A stretch of DNA of 64,000 nucleotides from JALHUB01 sp963719465 (GCA_963719465.1 OY970386.1:1922001-1986000), one strand, 5' to 3'; numbered from the stretch's first letter, positions 1 to 9,441 are shown. Numbers and translations are program-made. Notes: generated from the letters alone by a model not told the origin.

Positions 1-1661
1 GCAACGGCACGCCGCTCGTCGAGAACATCCCCGAGTTCTCCGCCGGCATCGTTCCCGCGGACTTCCCGAAGGACCGCGAGGCGGAGCTTTCGCTCGAGCT
101 GCAGGCGCTGCTGAACGTGCCGGCCACCGACATCGTCGCCAAGGTCGAGGCGAAACGCAATAGCACGGACCCGTTCACGCCGGTCATCATCAAGGAAGGC
201 ATTACCTCCGACGAGGCGTTCGCCCTTCGCGAAAGGCAGAGCAGCATACCCGGCGCGCAGGTCATCGTGACGCCGATACGCCACTACACCGACGGCGGCG
301 TGCTTTCGCACATACTCGGCTACGTCGGCCAGGTGACTGACCAGCAGTATCCCGACCTGAAGGACAAAGGCTACGGGATCAACGACCGCATCGGCCAGAC
401 GGGCGTGGAGAGCTCGTACGAGTCGGTGCTGCGCGGGCAGCCCGGCAGCGAGGACGTGGAGGTCGACGCGTCGGGGCGAGACATACAAACGCTCAAGGAT
501 AACGTCGCGACGCCCGGCGCCGGCCTCGTCCTTTCGCTCGACCTCGACCTGCAGAAGCACGTCACCGATTTTGTCCAGCAGGGCATGGTCAATTCCGGAT
601 CCACCACCGGCTGCGCCATCGTAATGGACGTGCATACCGGCGAGATCCTGTCGATGGTGTCGCTGCCGAACTATGACAACAACGTCTTCACGGATATAAC
701 GCAGCAGCAATATCAATCGCTCCTCGACGACCCGGGGAAGCCGCTGCTGAACCACTGCATCTCCTCCGTCTACCCGCCCGGGAGCACGTTCAAGCAGATC
801 ACCGGCACCGGCGCCCTTCAGGAAGGCGTCGCGAACGCGGGCACGACGATCACCAGCACCGGCTCGATCAGCGTCCCCAACGAGTACGACCCCAGCATCA
901 CCTACATCTTCAAAGACTGGTCGGCGCTGGGCACGATGGACTTCTACCAGGGCGTCGCGCAGTCTTCCGACGTCTACTTCTATGAGCTGGCGGGCGGCCT
1001 CTACCAGAACGGCGTCGAGGTGTTCCACGGCATGGGCGCCGACGCGCTGGCCCGCTACGCGCGGGAGTACGGCCTCGGCGCGACCAGCGGGATCGACCTG
1101 CCGGACGAGGCCGACGGAACGATTCCAGACCCTGATTGGAAGAAGGCGCAGATCGGCGAGGACTGGACGATCGGCGATACGTACAACATGGCGATCGGCC
1201 AGGGGTTCGTGGAGGCGACGCCGCTGCAGATGGTCCGCGTGACGGCGGCGGTGGCCAACGGCGGCGACGTGCTGGTCCCGCGCGTCGTCCACTCGGTCGT
1301 CGACTCGACCGGGAAGCCGCTGTTCCCGGCGGCTCCGCCCGAGGTGGCGCATCGCCTTTCGATAAGCCCGGACAACCTGGCGATCTTCCGCGAGGGCATG
1401 AAGGAGGCTGTGGCGTGGGGCACGGCGACCACGGCGGCGGTCCCGGGCGTGCAGGTGGCGGGCAAGACGGGCACGGCGGAGTATGGCCCGGACCTCGGCG
1501 GCGGCACGTATGCCAGCCACGCCTGGTTCACCGGCTTCGCGCCCGCCAACGACCCGCAGGTGGCGGCCGTCGTCTTCCTGGACACCGGCAACGGGGCTAA
1601 GAACGCGGCGCCGGTCGGCGGGCAGATACTGAACTACTACTTCCATCGCAACGGACAATGA
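1..1661 (+). CDS. mrdA: Penicillin-binding protein 2 (peptidoglycan transpeptidase), 5' end cut by window
   Basis: This is the elongasome transpeptidase that cross-links peptidoglycan on the outer face of the cytoplasmic membrane. The reading frame is open from base 3, so the N-terminal membrane anchor lies outside the window. What remains is the PBP dimerisation region followed by the transpeptidase domain. The three active-site motifs are visible: SxxK as STFK (nt 783-794), SxN represented by SSD (nt 963-971), and KTGT (nt 1463-1474). The stop codon overlaps the rodA start (ATGA), so the two are translationally coupled, which is the usual mrdA-rodA pairing. The SSD form in place of SxN is common in PBP2 proteins. 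Confidence is high for the family; class assignment rests on the rodA neighbour. Confidence 0.95.
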   Translation, partial: NGTPLVENIPEFSAGIVPADFPKDREAELSLELQALLNVPATDIVAKVEAKRNSTDPFTPVIIKEGITSDEAFALRERQSSIPGAQVIVTPIRHYTDGGVLSHILGYVGQVTDQQYPDLKDKGYGINDRIGQTGVESSYESVLRGQPGSEDVEVDASGRDIQTLKDNVATPGAGLVLSLDLDLQKHVTDFVQQGMVNSGSTTGCAIVMDVHTGEILSMVSLPNYDNNVFTDITQQQYQSLLDDPGKPLLNHCISSVYPPGSTFKQITGTGALQEGVANAGTTITSTGSISVPNEYDPSITYIFKDWSALGTMDFYQGVAQSSDVYFYELAGGLYQNGVEVFHGMGADALARYAREYGLGATSGIDLPDEADGTIPDPDWKKAQIGEDWTIGDTYNMAIGQGFVEATPLQMVRVTAAVANGGDVLVPRVVHSVVDSTGKPLFPAAPPEVAHRLSISPDNLAIFREGMKEAVAWGTATTAAVPGVQVAGKTGTAEYGPDLGGGTYASHAWFTGFAPANDPQVAAVVFLDTGNGAKNAAPVGGQILNYYFHRNGQ

Positions 1662-2779
1662 AAGCGGCGAAGATCAACTACGTCAGGGAGTTCGACTACG
1701 TGCTGTTGGCGGCGGCGCTGGCGCTGGTGGCGCTTGGCGTCCTGCTCATCTACAGCGGCAGCCTGCCGCACTACGGCAGCGCCAGCGCGGTCATCGAGCA
1801 TCCGGTGACGCGACAGCTCATGTTCGCCGGCGTCGGGTTGGCGCTGATGTTCGCCGTTGCGCGCGTTGACTACCGGCTGTGGGGCTACGCCGCGAAGTGG
1901 CTGTTCATCGGGGCGCTGTTTTCGCTGCTTTTCGTGCTCGTCGTCGGCGAGGCGGTGTACGGCTCGCGACGCTGGATCGTGCTGGCGGGGACGCAGGTGC
2001 AGCCGTCGGAGATGACGAAGCTGATCGTCGTCATCGTCCTGGCGAAGTACCTGACGGACCGGCAGGAGCGCATGGGCTCGCCGTCCGTGTTCATCACGTC
2101 GCTGGCCATCGCGCTCGTGCCGACGGCGCTGGTGTTCGCGGAGCCCGACCTCGGTTCGGCGATAATCATCGTCGCGATCTGGCTGGCGATCGTCATAATG
2201 GCGGGCGCGCGGGCGAGCCACGTGCTGGGGCTGATCGCCTCGACGGCCGTGGCGGCGCCGTTCGCGCTTATCGCCGTCATGAGCGACTACCAGCGGGAGC
2301 GCATCGCGACGTTCCTGAACCCGGGCAAAGACCCGCTGGGCTCCGGCTTCAACACGCTGCAGGCGGAGATAAGCATCGGCTCGGGGCGGATCTTTGGCAA
2401 GGGGCTGACGCATGGCACGCAGACGCAGCTCGACTACCTGCGCACGCAGACGACCGACTACATCTTCAGCGTGCTGGGTGAAGAGCTGGGGTTCGTCGGT
2501 GTGATGATCCTGTTCGCGCTGTTCGTCCTGCTGCTGATGCGCTGCCTGCGGACGGCGGCGTCTTCCCGCGATCCGTTCGGGCGCTTGCTGGCGACGGGGA
2601 TCTGCACGTACATATTGTTCCAGGTGTTCATCAACGTCGGCGTGAACATCCGACTCGTGCCGGTGACGGGCATTCCGCTGCCGTTCATCAGCCAGGGTGG
2701 GAGCTCGCTGGTGACGCTGTTCATCGCGCTGGGGATATTAGAGAGTGTGCGGATGCATCGTGGCCCGCCGGAGTGGTGA
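1658..2779 (+). CDS. rodA: Rod shape-determining protein RodA, SEDS glycosyltransferase
   Basis: RodA polymerises lipid II into glycan strands in partnership with PBP2 during side-wall growth. The 373-residue product is a multi-span membrane protein of normal SEDS length. SEDS signatures are visible: QPSEMTKL in the first third, the extracellular region with TQTTDYIFSVLGEELGFVG, and the C-terminal TGIPLPFISQGGSS. It overlaps the end of the PBP2 gene by four bases, and its own stop is three bases from the end of a convergent lipoprotein gene, so the operon closes here. FtsW is the alternative SEDS assignment, but the PBP2 partner directly upstream favours RodA. Confidence 0.95.
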   Translation: MKAAKINYVREFDYVLLAAALALVALGVLLIYSGSLPHYGSASAVIEHPVTRQLMFAGVGLALMFAVARVDYRLWGYAAKWLFIGALFSLLFVLVVGEAVYGSRRWIVLAGTQVQPSEMTKLIVVIVLAKYLTDRQERMGSPSVFITSLAIALVPTALVFAEPDLGSAIIIVAIWLAIVIMAGARASHVLGLIASTAVAAPFALIAVMSDYQRERIATFLNPGKDPLGSGFNTLQAEISIGSGRIFGKGLTHGTQTQLDYLRTQTTDYIFSVLGEELGFVGVMILFALFVLLLMRCLRTAASSRDPFGRLLATGICTYILFQVFINVGVNIRLVPVTGIPLPFISQGGSSLVTLFIALGILESVRMHRGPPEW

Positions 2780-2782
2780 CCG

Positions 2783-3928
2783 TCAGGGCGTGGGCGATGC
2801 ACAGGGCAAGAATCCTAGAGCGCTTTGGACATCTTTAGGCAGTCCGCACTCGATGCCAGCATTTCCCGGGCCGCTAACCCCTTCCCAGTCTCCCCCTTCT
2901 GTCTTTCGCATGACTCCGGACAGCGGCGCGGTTGTCCCTTGATACGTCGCCATCGCTGTGAAAGCGAGCCACACTGTACCCGATGAATCGGTGTAGTACG
3001 GTGTCCTCAGGACCTTCACATCGCGAGCGGTGGATTTGGAGACGACAAAATCGGTAATCGCTTTGTCAACTTGTTCAGTGTAAACTGCCGCGGCGGTTGC
3101 TGCTTCGGGCGATTGAGGGCTGGCGACGATGGTCGGGCTGGGCGTCGGGAAGCCTTCGCAACTGTGATAGCTAAGCGCTAGCTGAACTTCCAACGGGAGG
3201 CTGCATTCAACCTCGGCTGTTCCTGGGCCCGCAACCCCCTGCCAATCTCCTCCAGGGACCTTCTTCATAAAACCGTATGCGTCGTCGGTCACCCCTATTG
3301 GCAGTGGCGATAGGACGAATTGGACCCAGTCTGTGCCAGAAGAGTCGGTGTAGTATTTCTTGCTGTCGACCGTGACGTCTTTGATGTTGGGACCCGCACG
3401 CGCCAAGGTGTAGGACCGAATGGCATTGTTCAGCTCTTCCTCTGAAGCTGGGCATATATCGAAGCCGAGGGCAGTCTGAGCGTCGGGTGGAATGCCGCAC
3501 TGGATATCGCCCTGCCCAAAGGCAGCCAGCTCCCAGTTCCCACCTGGCTCGCGTTTGACTAGCCCAGAGTCAGTAGCGGTCGGGGGAACGGGTTGATCGG
3601 GAGCATGCCAGGGCGTGAAATGTACGGCAAACTTGGCCCAGTCGTTGCCCCACGAATCCGTGCAGCTTCTCTCATCGTCCACCACCCCGTCCGTCAGGTA
3701 CGTCCGTCCATCGATTGTTATTGTTTCGAAGTGCAGGTAGTCAGACATTATTCGCGCGATAGCGTTAGCCGCGGCTTCTTCCCTCGCCGTGGCGGACGCG
3801 GCGGATGGCGTCGGCGTGGACGCGGGCGCGCCCTTCGACGAGCCGCAGGCGGCGGCAGCAAGCGCCGCCAGCAGCAGCAGCGACAGCGCAAACAGCGGCA
3901 GGTTTCGACTCATCCGCGTCCTCGACAC
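2783..3928 (-). CDS. Predicted lipoprotein with three internal repeats, function unknown
   Basis: I do not recognise the family. The 381-residue product begins with a lipoprotein signal peptide: basic start, a Leu/Ala-rich core and a lipobox ending AAACG near residue 28, so it should be lipid-anchored outside the membrane. After a Ser/Thr/Pro-rich linker there are three tandem copies of a roughly 95-residue unit. Each contains YYTDSSGT or a close variant, a later GGxWE/Q motif, then a Cys-containing xECGLP/xECSLP stretch and ALGF/ALSY followed by Cys. Two conserved cysteines per repeat could form a disulphide. A surface binding or structural role is plausible but not shown by the sequence. 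Confidence 0.7.
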   Translation of the reverse strand: MSRTRMSRNLPLFALSLLLLAALAAAACGSSKGAPASTPTPSAASATAREEAAANAIARIMSDYLHFETITIDGRTYLTDGVVDDERSCTDSWGNDWAKFAVHFTPWHAPDQPVPPTATDSGLVKREPGGNWELAAFGQGDIQCGIPPDAQTALGFDICPASEEELNNAIRSYTLARAGPNIKDVTVDSKKYYTDSSGTDWVQFVLSPLPIGVTDDAYGFMKKVPGGDWQGVAGPGTAEVECSLPLEVQLALSYHSCEGFPTPSPTIVASPQSPEAATAAAVYTEQVDKAITDFVVSKSTARDVKVLRTPYYTDSSGTVWLAFTAMATYQGTTAPLSGVMRKTEGGDWEGVSGPGNAGIECGLPKDVQSALGFLPCASPTP

Positions 3929-3988
3929 GTCGAATCCAGAAGGTGTCGGCTACGCGGATTATAGCAGCGCGAGTTGTGTTTGTCGCGC

Positions 3989-4408
3989 TTACGGTTCGCC
4001 CTCCGCCAGCGACGGCTCGTCGGACGGCCGCGGCGCCGGCAGGCTGCCCTCGGTCTCCAGCCGCGAGCGCAGCAGGCTCAGCTCCTGCGCCAGCCGACGG
4101 CTCTGGTCGGACAGCCGCGATATCTCCAGCGAGTAGTGGAACAGCATAACGCAGACGAAGGCGATGGCGACGAAGAACATGACCGCCGGCGGATAGGAAA
4201 CGTCCAGACGCTCCGCCGTCCATTCCATGATGCCCTGCGCTGACACCAGCAGCACCATCGCCGCCGCCAGCAGAAGCCAGAGCAGCGAGTACTCCTCGCG
4301 CAGACGCCACTTGCGCACGTACGTCAGCACGACGGCGGCAATCGCCACGGCGACGACGATCACGAGCACGCTGATCGGTCTCGGGGGGTCTATTTCAAGC
4401 AGGATCAT
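3989..4408 (-). CDS. DUF2304 membrane protein
   Basis: A 139-residue protein with three predicted membrane helices (about residues 13-32, 42-60, 74-92) followed by a polar, heptad-like tail (SRLSDQSRRLAQELSLLRSR) that could form a coiled coil. The arrangement and the KWRLREEYSLLWLL segment fit the DUF2304 family, which commonly sits beside a GT2 dolichyl-phosphate-mannose-synthase-like transferase. Here the start overlaps the end of such a GT2 gene by four bases. The likely role is as a membrane accessory of that transferase; this is inferred from context only. Confidence 0.8.
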   Translation of the reverse strand: MILLEIDPPRPISVLVIVVAVAIAAVVLTYVRKWRLREEYSLLWLLLAAAMVLLVSAQGIMEWTAERLDVSYPPAVMFFVAIAFVCVMLFHYSLEISRLSDQSRRLAQELSLLRSRLETEGSLPAPRPSDEPSLAEGEP

Positions 4409-5145
4409 TGCTCTCGTCTCCTTTCCGGGGTGGGAAACGGTCTTTCTTTGAAGGCGTTCAGCGTCAGCGCCAGGCTTACCTTGCCCATGTAGGACAGCGG
4501 CCGCAAGCCGCCGATGGACGACACGCCGCCCTGGCGCGCCCGCATCGCGACCGGCACCTCGCGGATCTTCAGCCCCTGCCGCGCTAGGAAGACAATCGAC
4601 TCCGGCTCCGGGTAGTCGGGCGGGTAGTAGTCGGCCAGGTAGCGCAGGGCGCGGCGGCTGTAGGCGCGAAAGCCGGAGGTGGCGTCGGTGACCTTCTGGC
4701 GGCTGAACAGCGACGCGATGGTCGACAGGACGAAGTTGCCGAGGCGCCGCAGGGGGCTGCCCGCGTAGCCGGGCTCCTTCAGGTAGCGCGAGCCGATGAC
4801 CATGTCGTAGCCGCCGTCCAGCACGAGCGAGACGAGCTCGGCGATGCGCTCCGGCGGGAACTGGCCGTCGCCGTCGACCTGCACGGCGGTCTCATAGCCG
4901 TGGTCGATGGCGTACTTGAAGCCGGTCTGGACGGCGCCGCCGATGCCGACGTTGAAGCAGAGGTCGAGCACGGGGATGCGGAGCGAGCGGGCGATGGCGG
5001 GAGTCGCGTCGTTGGAGCCGTCGTTGACGACGACGATGTCGAACTGCGGCGTCACCTGCCTTAACTCCTGGAGGACGAGACGCAGCGTCGCCTCCTCGTT
5101 GTAGGCGGGAACGATGAGCAGGACTCTGCTGCGCTGCGCTTCCAC
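4405..5145 (-). CDS. Family 2 glycosyltransferase, polyprenyl-phosphate sugar synthase type
   Basis: A 246-residue soluble GT-A fold transferase, expected to move a sugar from a nucleotide donor onto a polyprenyl phosphate at the inner membrane face. The N-terminus has VPAYNEEATLRLV, then VVVNDGSNDATP and the metal-binding VDGDGQFPP (DxD type), all typical of DPM1/DPG-synthase-like GT2 proteins. SGFRAYSR is the usual C-terminal region motif. It is the upstream partner of DUF2304 and lies next to three membrane transferases that use lipid-linked sugars, so it probably supplies their donor. The exact sugar cannot be read from sequence. Confidence 0.88.
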   Translation of the reverse strand: MEAQRSRVLLIVPAYNEEATLRLVLQELRQVTPQFDIVVVNDGSNDATPAIARSLRIPVLDLCFNVGIGGAVQTGFKYAIDHGYETAVQVDGDGQFPPERIAELVSLVLDGGYDMVIGSRYLKEPGYAGSPLRRLGNFVLSTIASLFSRQKVTDATSGFRAYSRRALRYLADYYPPDYPEPESIVFLARQGLKIREVPVAMRARQGGVSSIGGLRPLSYMGKVSLALTLNAFKERPFPTPERRREQ

Positions 5146-5171
5146 GTCGCGTCTCCCGGGGTTCGCGTTTC

Positions 5172-6512
5172 TTATGAGGTTACTCCGCGACGGCGCGTCG
5201 TGCCAGCCCTCGCCCGGGAGCGCGACTGGCGTCCGAATCGGAGCAGCGCCGGCGGCAGACCGATGAGCGACGCGGCGGCGAGTATCGCGAAGAACGGGAT
5301 CAGCGCCGAGTGCAGTCGCGGCTCACCGACGAAGACGAAGCCGAAGAAGAACGAGTAGTAGGCGAACAGGAGGACGAGCAGCAGCTTGCGCGGATTGCGC
5401 AGCGAGAACCAGATCGGGAAGCCCAGCGCCGCGATCACGAAGACGATTCGATAGTACGTGTTCGCCAGCGCCTCCAGATTGTGCGACTGGCTGTCGCTGA
5501 AGACGGGGTCGTTGATCGTGCCCTTTTGCGTCCAGAGAATCGGGCGGTCGTCGGTGCTGTAGAAGGCGCGAAGCTTCTTCGGGATGAGCGTCAACTCCTT
5601 GCCCGGGTTGTGGACCATGAAGTCGATGGCGCGGCGGGTCTCCTCCTTGTAGCTCGCCGTCTCCGCCTTGTCGGAGGGAAGGCTCTTGTACGACTCAGTC
5701 ACTTCGATGATCGGGACGAAGCTGCCGAGGCCGTCGGCGCCGGACCAGTGGCCGCCGATCAGGTTCTCCGCCGAGCCGGTCGAGATGAGGATCGGGTAGT
5801 CCATCTGGATCCAGTTGCGGACGACCCAGGGCAGGATTACGAGGCCCGTCGCGAGGAGCGTCAGGCCGCCGTAGCGCAGGCCCGTCCGCCAGGAGCGATG
5901 AGCGACGATCCAGACGACGGCGAGCGGCACTGCCAGCAAGACGGTCTCGCCGCGGACGAGCGAGGTGAAGCCGATGAGGGCGCCGATGACGACGGCCGGC
6001 CACCAGGAGCGTCGGCCAAGCGTCGCGAGGACGAGGTAGGCGATGAGGGCGACCAGGAAGGTCGCCAGCGTCTCGCTGAGGAGGAGCGTCGGCCACCAGA
6101 CCTGGCTGGGGAAGAGCGCCAGCGCGAACGCCGCCACCAGGCCGACGGCGCCGCTGAAGACGCGCTTGCCGATAAGGTAGGCGAGAAGCACCGTCGCGGT
6201 GCCGAGGGCGACGTTCAGCAGCTTCGCCAGGCCGATGCTGTGGCCGAAGACCTTGAAGAGCGCCGCCAGCACGAGCGGATAGCCGGGCGGCCACTGCGCC
6301 GTCGGGGCGCCGTACATGTTGAGGTAGCCCTTGCCGGCCGCCAGCGACCGGCCGAAGAGGTCGTAGAAGAAGGGATCGCCGACGCGGAACTCCGTCGGCT
6401 CCGGGTCGACCCGCAGCATCCAGCCCAGTCGCAGCGCGAAGGCAAGGACGACCGCCAGGCAGAGCAGCGCGATCTCGCGGGTAAGTAGCGGTCGCTCCAG
6501 GAAGCGCTTCAA
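5172..6512 (-). CDS. PMT/ArnT-like membrane glycosyltransferase (GT39-type), copy 3 of a tandem trio
   Basis: A 446-residue polytopic membrane protein. The first extracytoplasmic loop has the acidic catalytic region typical of GT39/GT83 enzymes (RLGWMLRVDPEPTEFRVGDP), followed by a repeated trio motif: AAGKGYLN, then TAQWPPGYPLVLA. Such enzymes transfer a sugar from a polyprenyl-phosphate carrier onto a protein or glycan outside the membrane. Its start overlaps the end of the next transferase gene by four bases. The neighbouring GT2/DUF2304 pair would make the lipid-linked donor. The acceptor is unknown. Confidence 0.82.
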   Translation of the reverse strand: MKRFLERPLLTREIALLCLAVVLAFALRLGWMLRVDPEPTEFRVGDPFFYDLFGRSLAAGKGYLNMYGAPTAQWPPGYPLVLAALFKVFGHSIGLAKLLNVALGTATVLLAYLIGKRVFSGAVGLVAAFALALFPSQVWWPTLLLSETLATFLVALIAYLVLATLGRRSWWPAVVIGALIGFTSLVRGETVLLAVPLAVVWIVAHRSWRTGLRYGGLTLLATGLVILPWVVRNWIQMDYPILISTGSAENLIGGHWSGADGLGSFVPIIEVTESYKSLPSDKAETASYKEETRRAIDFMVHNPGKELTLIPKKLRAFYSTDDRPILWTQKGTINDPVFSDSQSHNLEALANTYYRIVFVIAALGFPIWFSLRNPRKLLLVLLFAYYSFFFGFVFVGEPRLHSALIPFFAILAAASLIGLPPALLRFGRQSRSRARAGTTRRRGVTS

Positions 6513-7921
6513 GCCGTCGCGTGCTCCTTGCGGCCCCTCGAAAGCAGCCGCTTCACCAGGTCGAAGGCGAAGACCACCGTTGTCGCCGCCCAGAGGCAGA
6601 AGATAGGCACGACGGAGACGTGGTAGCGCGAGTTAGGTATGAAGACGAGATGCAGCGCCGTCCAGAGCACGACCGTCAGAATGAGAAGCAGTCGCTTCCT
6701 GTCCTTGACGTTGAACCACAGCGGGATTCCGACCGCTCCGCAGGCCAGCACCGCGAAGTAGTAGCGGTCGGCGAGGCGCATCCAGTTGCGCTCAGCAGCC
6801 TTCGACATGATTATCACCGGCGTCGGCGGCGGGCGCTCGGCGACCCAGCTTCCCTGCAGCCAGGAGAGGTTGCCGGGGTTCGGCCAGGCGCCTTCGATCC
6901 AGAGAAGCGCCTCGGAGTCGTCCTTATACATGTGGTAGAACTTCTCGCCGACGAGCTGCACCTCGTAACGCTGGTGCGTCTTGGCGAAGTCCCAGCCCTC
7001 TATCCAGGCGTCGTGCTCCATCTTCAACTCGCGCTGCGGGTAGGCGAGGTTGGGATACTTCAGCCACAGGTCCGCCGCCGGGAAGACGTAGGGAGTGTTG
7101 TACGGGTCGTCGAGGTGGCCGGCGAGGAAGGTGTGGCCGCCGCCGCTCGATATGGGGACGAAGCCGTGCATGGCGATGGCGTTCCGCGCCATCCAGGGGG
7201 TGATGGCGATCGCCGCGCCGAGGACGACAAGCGTCCCCTGGCCGATCCAGGAGCGCCAGGAAGGCGCCGCAAACGTCCAGACGATCAGCGCGGCGACGAG
7301 CAGGGTGAGCGCCTCGCTGCGCATGAGCGCCGCCCAGCCGTAGAGGACGCCAAGCAGCAGCAGCCCCGGCGGCCACATGCCCCGCTTCGACACCCAGATC
7401 AGCGTGAAGAGGAGCAGGAGCATCGCGAAGAAGGCGAAAAGCGATTCGTTCAAGATGACGGTCGAGTAGTAGATCTGGCCGGGGAAGATCGCCAGGATAA
7501 CGGCCGCGACGCCGCCCACCTTCTTCGAGAACACGCGCGCGCCAATGACGTAGACGAGGACGACGGTCGCGGCGGCGGCAAGCGCGTTCATCACCTTCGC
7601 GGAGATGATGCTGTGGCCGACCGCCTTGTACAGGCCCGCCAGGATCAGCGAGTAGCCGGGCGGCCAGAGTGCGGTCTGCGCGTTGTAGGCGCTCAGGTAG
7701 CCCTTGCCCGCCGCCAGGCCGCGCGCCATGAAGTCGTAGAAAAGGTCGTCGCCGAAACGGCCGTCGTTGGGGTCGTAGTTGGTGCGGGCGATCCAGGCGA
7801 GCCGCAGGCCGAGCGCGACGAGGAAGACGGCCAGCAGGAAAGCGGTCTCCGGCCATGACGGCCAGCGAAGGGAAGGCAGTCTCTTCCAGGAGCGAGCGGT
7901 TCCGGACGGAGAGTCGTTCAT
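6509..7921 (-). CDS. PMT/ArnT-like membrane glycosyltransferase (GT39-type), copy 2 of a tandem trio
   Basis: A 470-residue multi-span paralogue of the two flanking genes. It shares the same landmarks: LRLAWIARTNYDPNDGR in the first loop with its acidic residues, AAGKGYLSAYNAQTALWPPG, and a C-terminal region with FNVKDRKRLLLIL before the last helices. It overlaps the downstream copy by four bases and lies 10 bases from the upstream one, so all three are co-transcribed. The function is predicted to be transfer of a lipid-linked sugar to an extracytoplasmic acceptor. Divergence in the soluble loops suggests different acceptors for the three copies, which is inference. Confidence 0.82.
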   Translation of the reverse strand: MNDSPSGTARSWKRLPSLRWPSWPETAFLLAVFLVALGLRLAWIARTNYDPNDGRFGDDLFYDFMARGLAAGKGYLSAYNAQTALWPPGYSLILAGLYKAVGHSIISAKVMNALAAAATVVLVYVIGARVFSKKVGGVAAVILAIFPGQIYYSTVILNESLFAFFAMLLLLFTLIWVSKRGMWPPGLLLLGVLYGWAALMRSEALTLLVAALIVWTFAAPSWRSWIGQGTLVVLGAAIAITPWMARNAIAMHGFVPISSGGGHTFLAGHLDDPYNTPYVFPAADLWLKYPNLAYPQRELKMEHDAWIEGWDFAKTHQRYEVQLVGEKFYHMYKDDSEALLWIEGAWPNPGNLSWLQGSWVAERPPPTPVIIMSKAAERNWMRLADRYYFAVLACGAVGIPLWFNVKDRKRLLLILTVVLWTALHLVFIPNSRYHVSVVPIFCLWAATTVVFAFDLVKRLLSRGRKEHATA

Positions 7922-7931
7922 TCGCTCGCTC

Positions 7932-9317
7932 CTAGCGTCCCTGCCGCGCCCGGCGGGGCTGCGCCAGCAAGCGTTGTCGATGTTGGACGAGCCAGTCGAA
8001 GACGGTGACCAGCGTCAGTGCGGCCCAGAGCGATAAGATCGGCTCGAGCGCCACGTGGTAGCGGCCGGAGGGCCACAGCTCAAGGTGGATCGCCACCCAG
8101 GCGGCGACTATGAGCACGAGGAGCAGCTTTCGCCTGTCCTTCAGCGAAAACCAGAACGGGACGCCGGCGAGGGCTATGAGCATGACGGGGACGTAGTAGA
8201 CGTTCGCCAGCGCCGAGAGGTTGTCCTCCTGCTGCGTCGAGAGCAGAGGGGTCCGCGTGTCCGGCGCCGGCGCCCAGGAGTTGACCCAGGAGACGGCGTC
8301 GTCGTCGTTCTGGAACATGTGCTTGAACTTGAGCAGCGGGTACCAGGCCTCTTCGACCGGGTGATGGACCGCCCACGTTATCGCCTGGTGCTCGGCGACG
8401 CTCTCGACCTTGATCTCTTTCTGCGGGTACGGCAGGTACGAGTATTCCTGCTGGATCTTCGCCTCGGGGAAGAGCGAGCCGATGGCGTAGGGGTTCGGCT
8501 GGTGGCCGGCCAGCAGCGTGTGGCCGAGCGCCGTGCTCACGGGGACGAACGAGTGCATGCTGATCTCGTTGCGGACCGTCCAGGGGAGGACCGTGAGGCC
8601 GGCCGCCAGGACAAAGACGCCGGCCTGTCGGGCGAACAGGCTCCAGGCGGGCACGGCGAGCTTCCAGATCACCAGCGCCACGAGCACCAGCATCACCGCC
8701 TCGCCGCGGGCCAGCAGAGCGATGCCGAACAGCACGCCCAGCGCGACGTGCTGGTACCAGCGCGTATCCTGCCTTTCGACGACCCACATCAGCAGCAGGA
8801 GGGCGATCAGCCCGACGAGCGCGGGCGTGAGCGATTCGGTCATCAACAGCGTCGAGAAGTAGATCTGGCCGGGGAAGAGCGCGAAAAGCGCCGCTCCGAT
8901 CAGGCCGACGCGCCGGTCGAACACGCGGGCGGCGATGAGGTAGATGAGCAGGCAGGCCAGGCCGCCGCCGAGCGCGTTGACGACCTTGCCGGCGACGAAG
9001 TTGGTGCTGCCGAAGAGCTTGAAGATTCCGGCGAGGAGGAACGGGTAGGCCGGTGGCCACTGCGCAGTCGGGAAGCCGAGGAAGTTGAGGTAGCCCTTCG
9101 CGGCGGCGAGCGACTGGCCGGCGAAGGCGTAGAAGGCGGTGTCGTCGGTGCGGCCGTCGAGGGGATTCGGGTTGACATAAGCGATCCAGGCGAGGCGCAG
9201 GCCGACGGCAACGGCGATTATCGCGACCAGCAGGATGAGATGCCGTCTCGTAGCAAGTCCGCGCACACGCTCGGCGACCGGCGAGACGTCGGATTGGCGC
9301 AGGGCTTTGTCGGCCAT
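7932..9317 (-). CDS. PMT/ArnT-like membrane glycosyltransferase (GT39-type), copy 1 of a tandem trio
   Basis: A 461-residue polytopic protein, first gene of the minus-strand glycosylation cluster. The N-terminal region carries LRLAWIAYVNPNPLDGRTDD (acidic first loop), then AAAKGYLN, TAQWPPAYPFLLA and the long helical core, ending with FSLKDRRKLLLVL and a basic tail. These are the same landmarks as the two downstream copies, so the trio arose by duplication. The catalytic mechanism is expected to use a polyprenyl-phosphate sugar. The gap to hisH upstream (9318-9456) separates divergent units and should hold both promoters. Confidence 0.82.
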   Translation of the reverse strand: MADKALRQSDVSPVAERVRGLATRRHLILLVAIIAVAVGLRLAWIAYVNPNPLDGRTDDTAFYAFAGQSLAAAKGYLNFLGFPTAQWPPAYPFLLAGIFKLFGSTNFVAGKVVNALGGGLACLLIYLIAARVFDRRVGLIGAALFALFPGQIYFSTLLMTESLTPALVGLIALLLLMWVVERQDTRWYQHVALGVLFGIALLARGEAVMLVLVALVIWKLAVPAWSLFARQAGVFVLAAGLTVLPWTVRNEISMHSFVPVSTALGHTLLAGHQPNPYAIGSLFPEAKIQQEYSYLPYPQKEIKVESVAEHQAITWAVHHPVEEAWYPLLKFKHMFQNDDDAVSWVNSWAPAPDTRTPLLSTQQEDNLSALANVYYVPVMLIALAGVPFWFSLKDRRKLLLVLIVAAWVAIHLELWPSGRYHVALEPILSLWAALTLVTVFDWLVQHRQRLLAQPRRARQGR

Positions 9318-9441
9318 CAGTGCTGAGGCCCCTTCGAAGCTATGCCTGGGTCGGCGATCCGGTTGGGGTTGGCAGCCGATATCGCATTATAAGCGTCAGC
9401 CGCTCCAGGCCGCCAGCCTCGGAGTCCGTTAGCCGGGGCTG

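Noticed and set aside
5310..9326. Very long plus-strand open frames opposite the glycosyltransferase trio
   Set aside because: They are Arg/Asp/Glu/Gly-rich antisense shadows without domains, lying exactly opposite genes with clear motifs; high GC makes such frames common.
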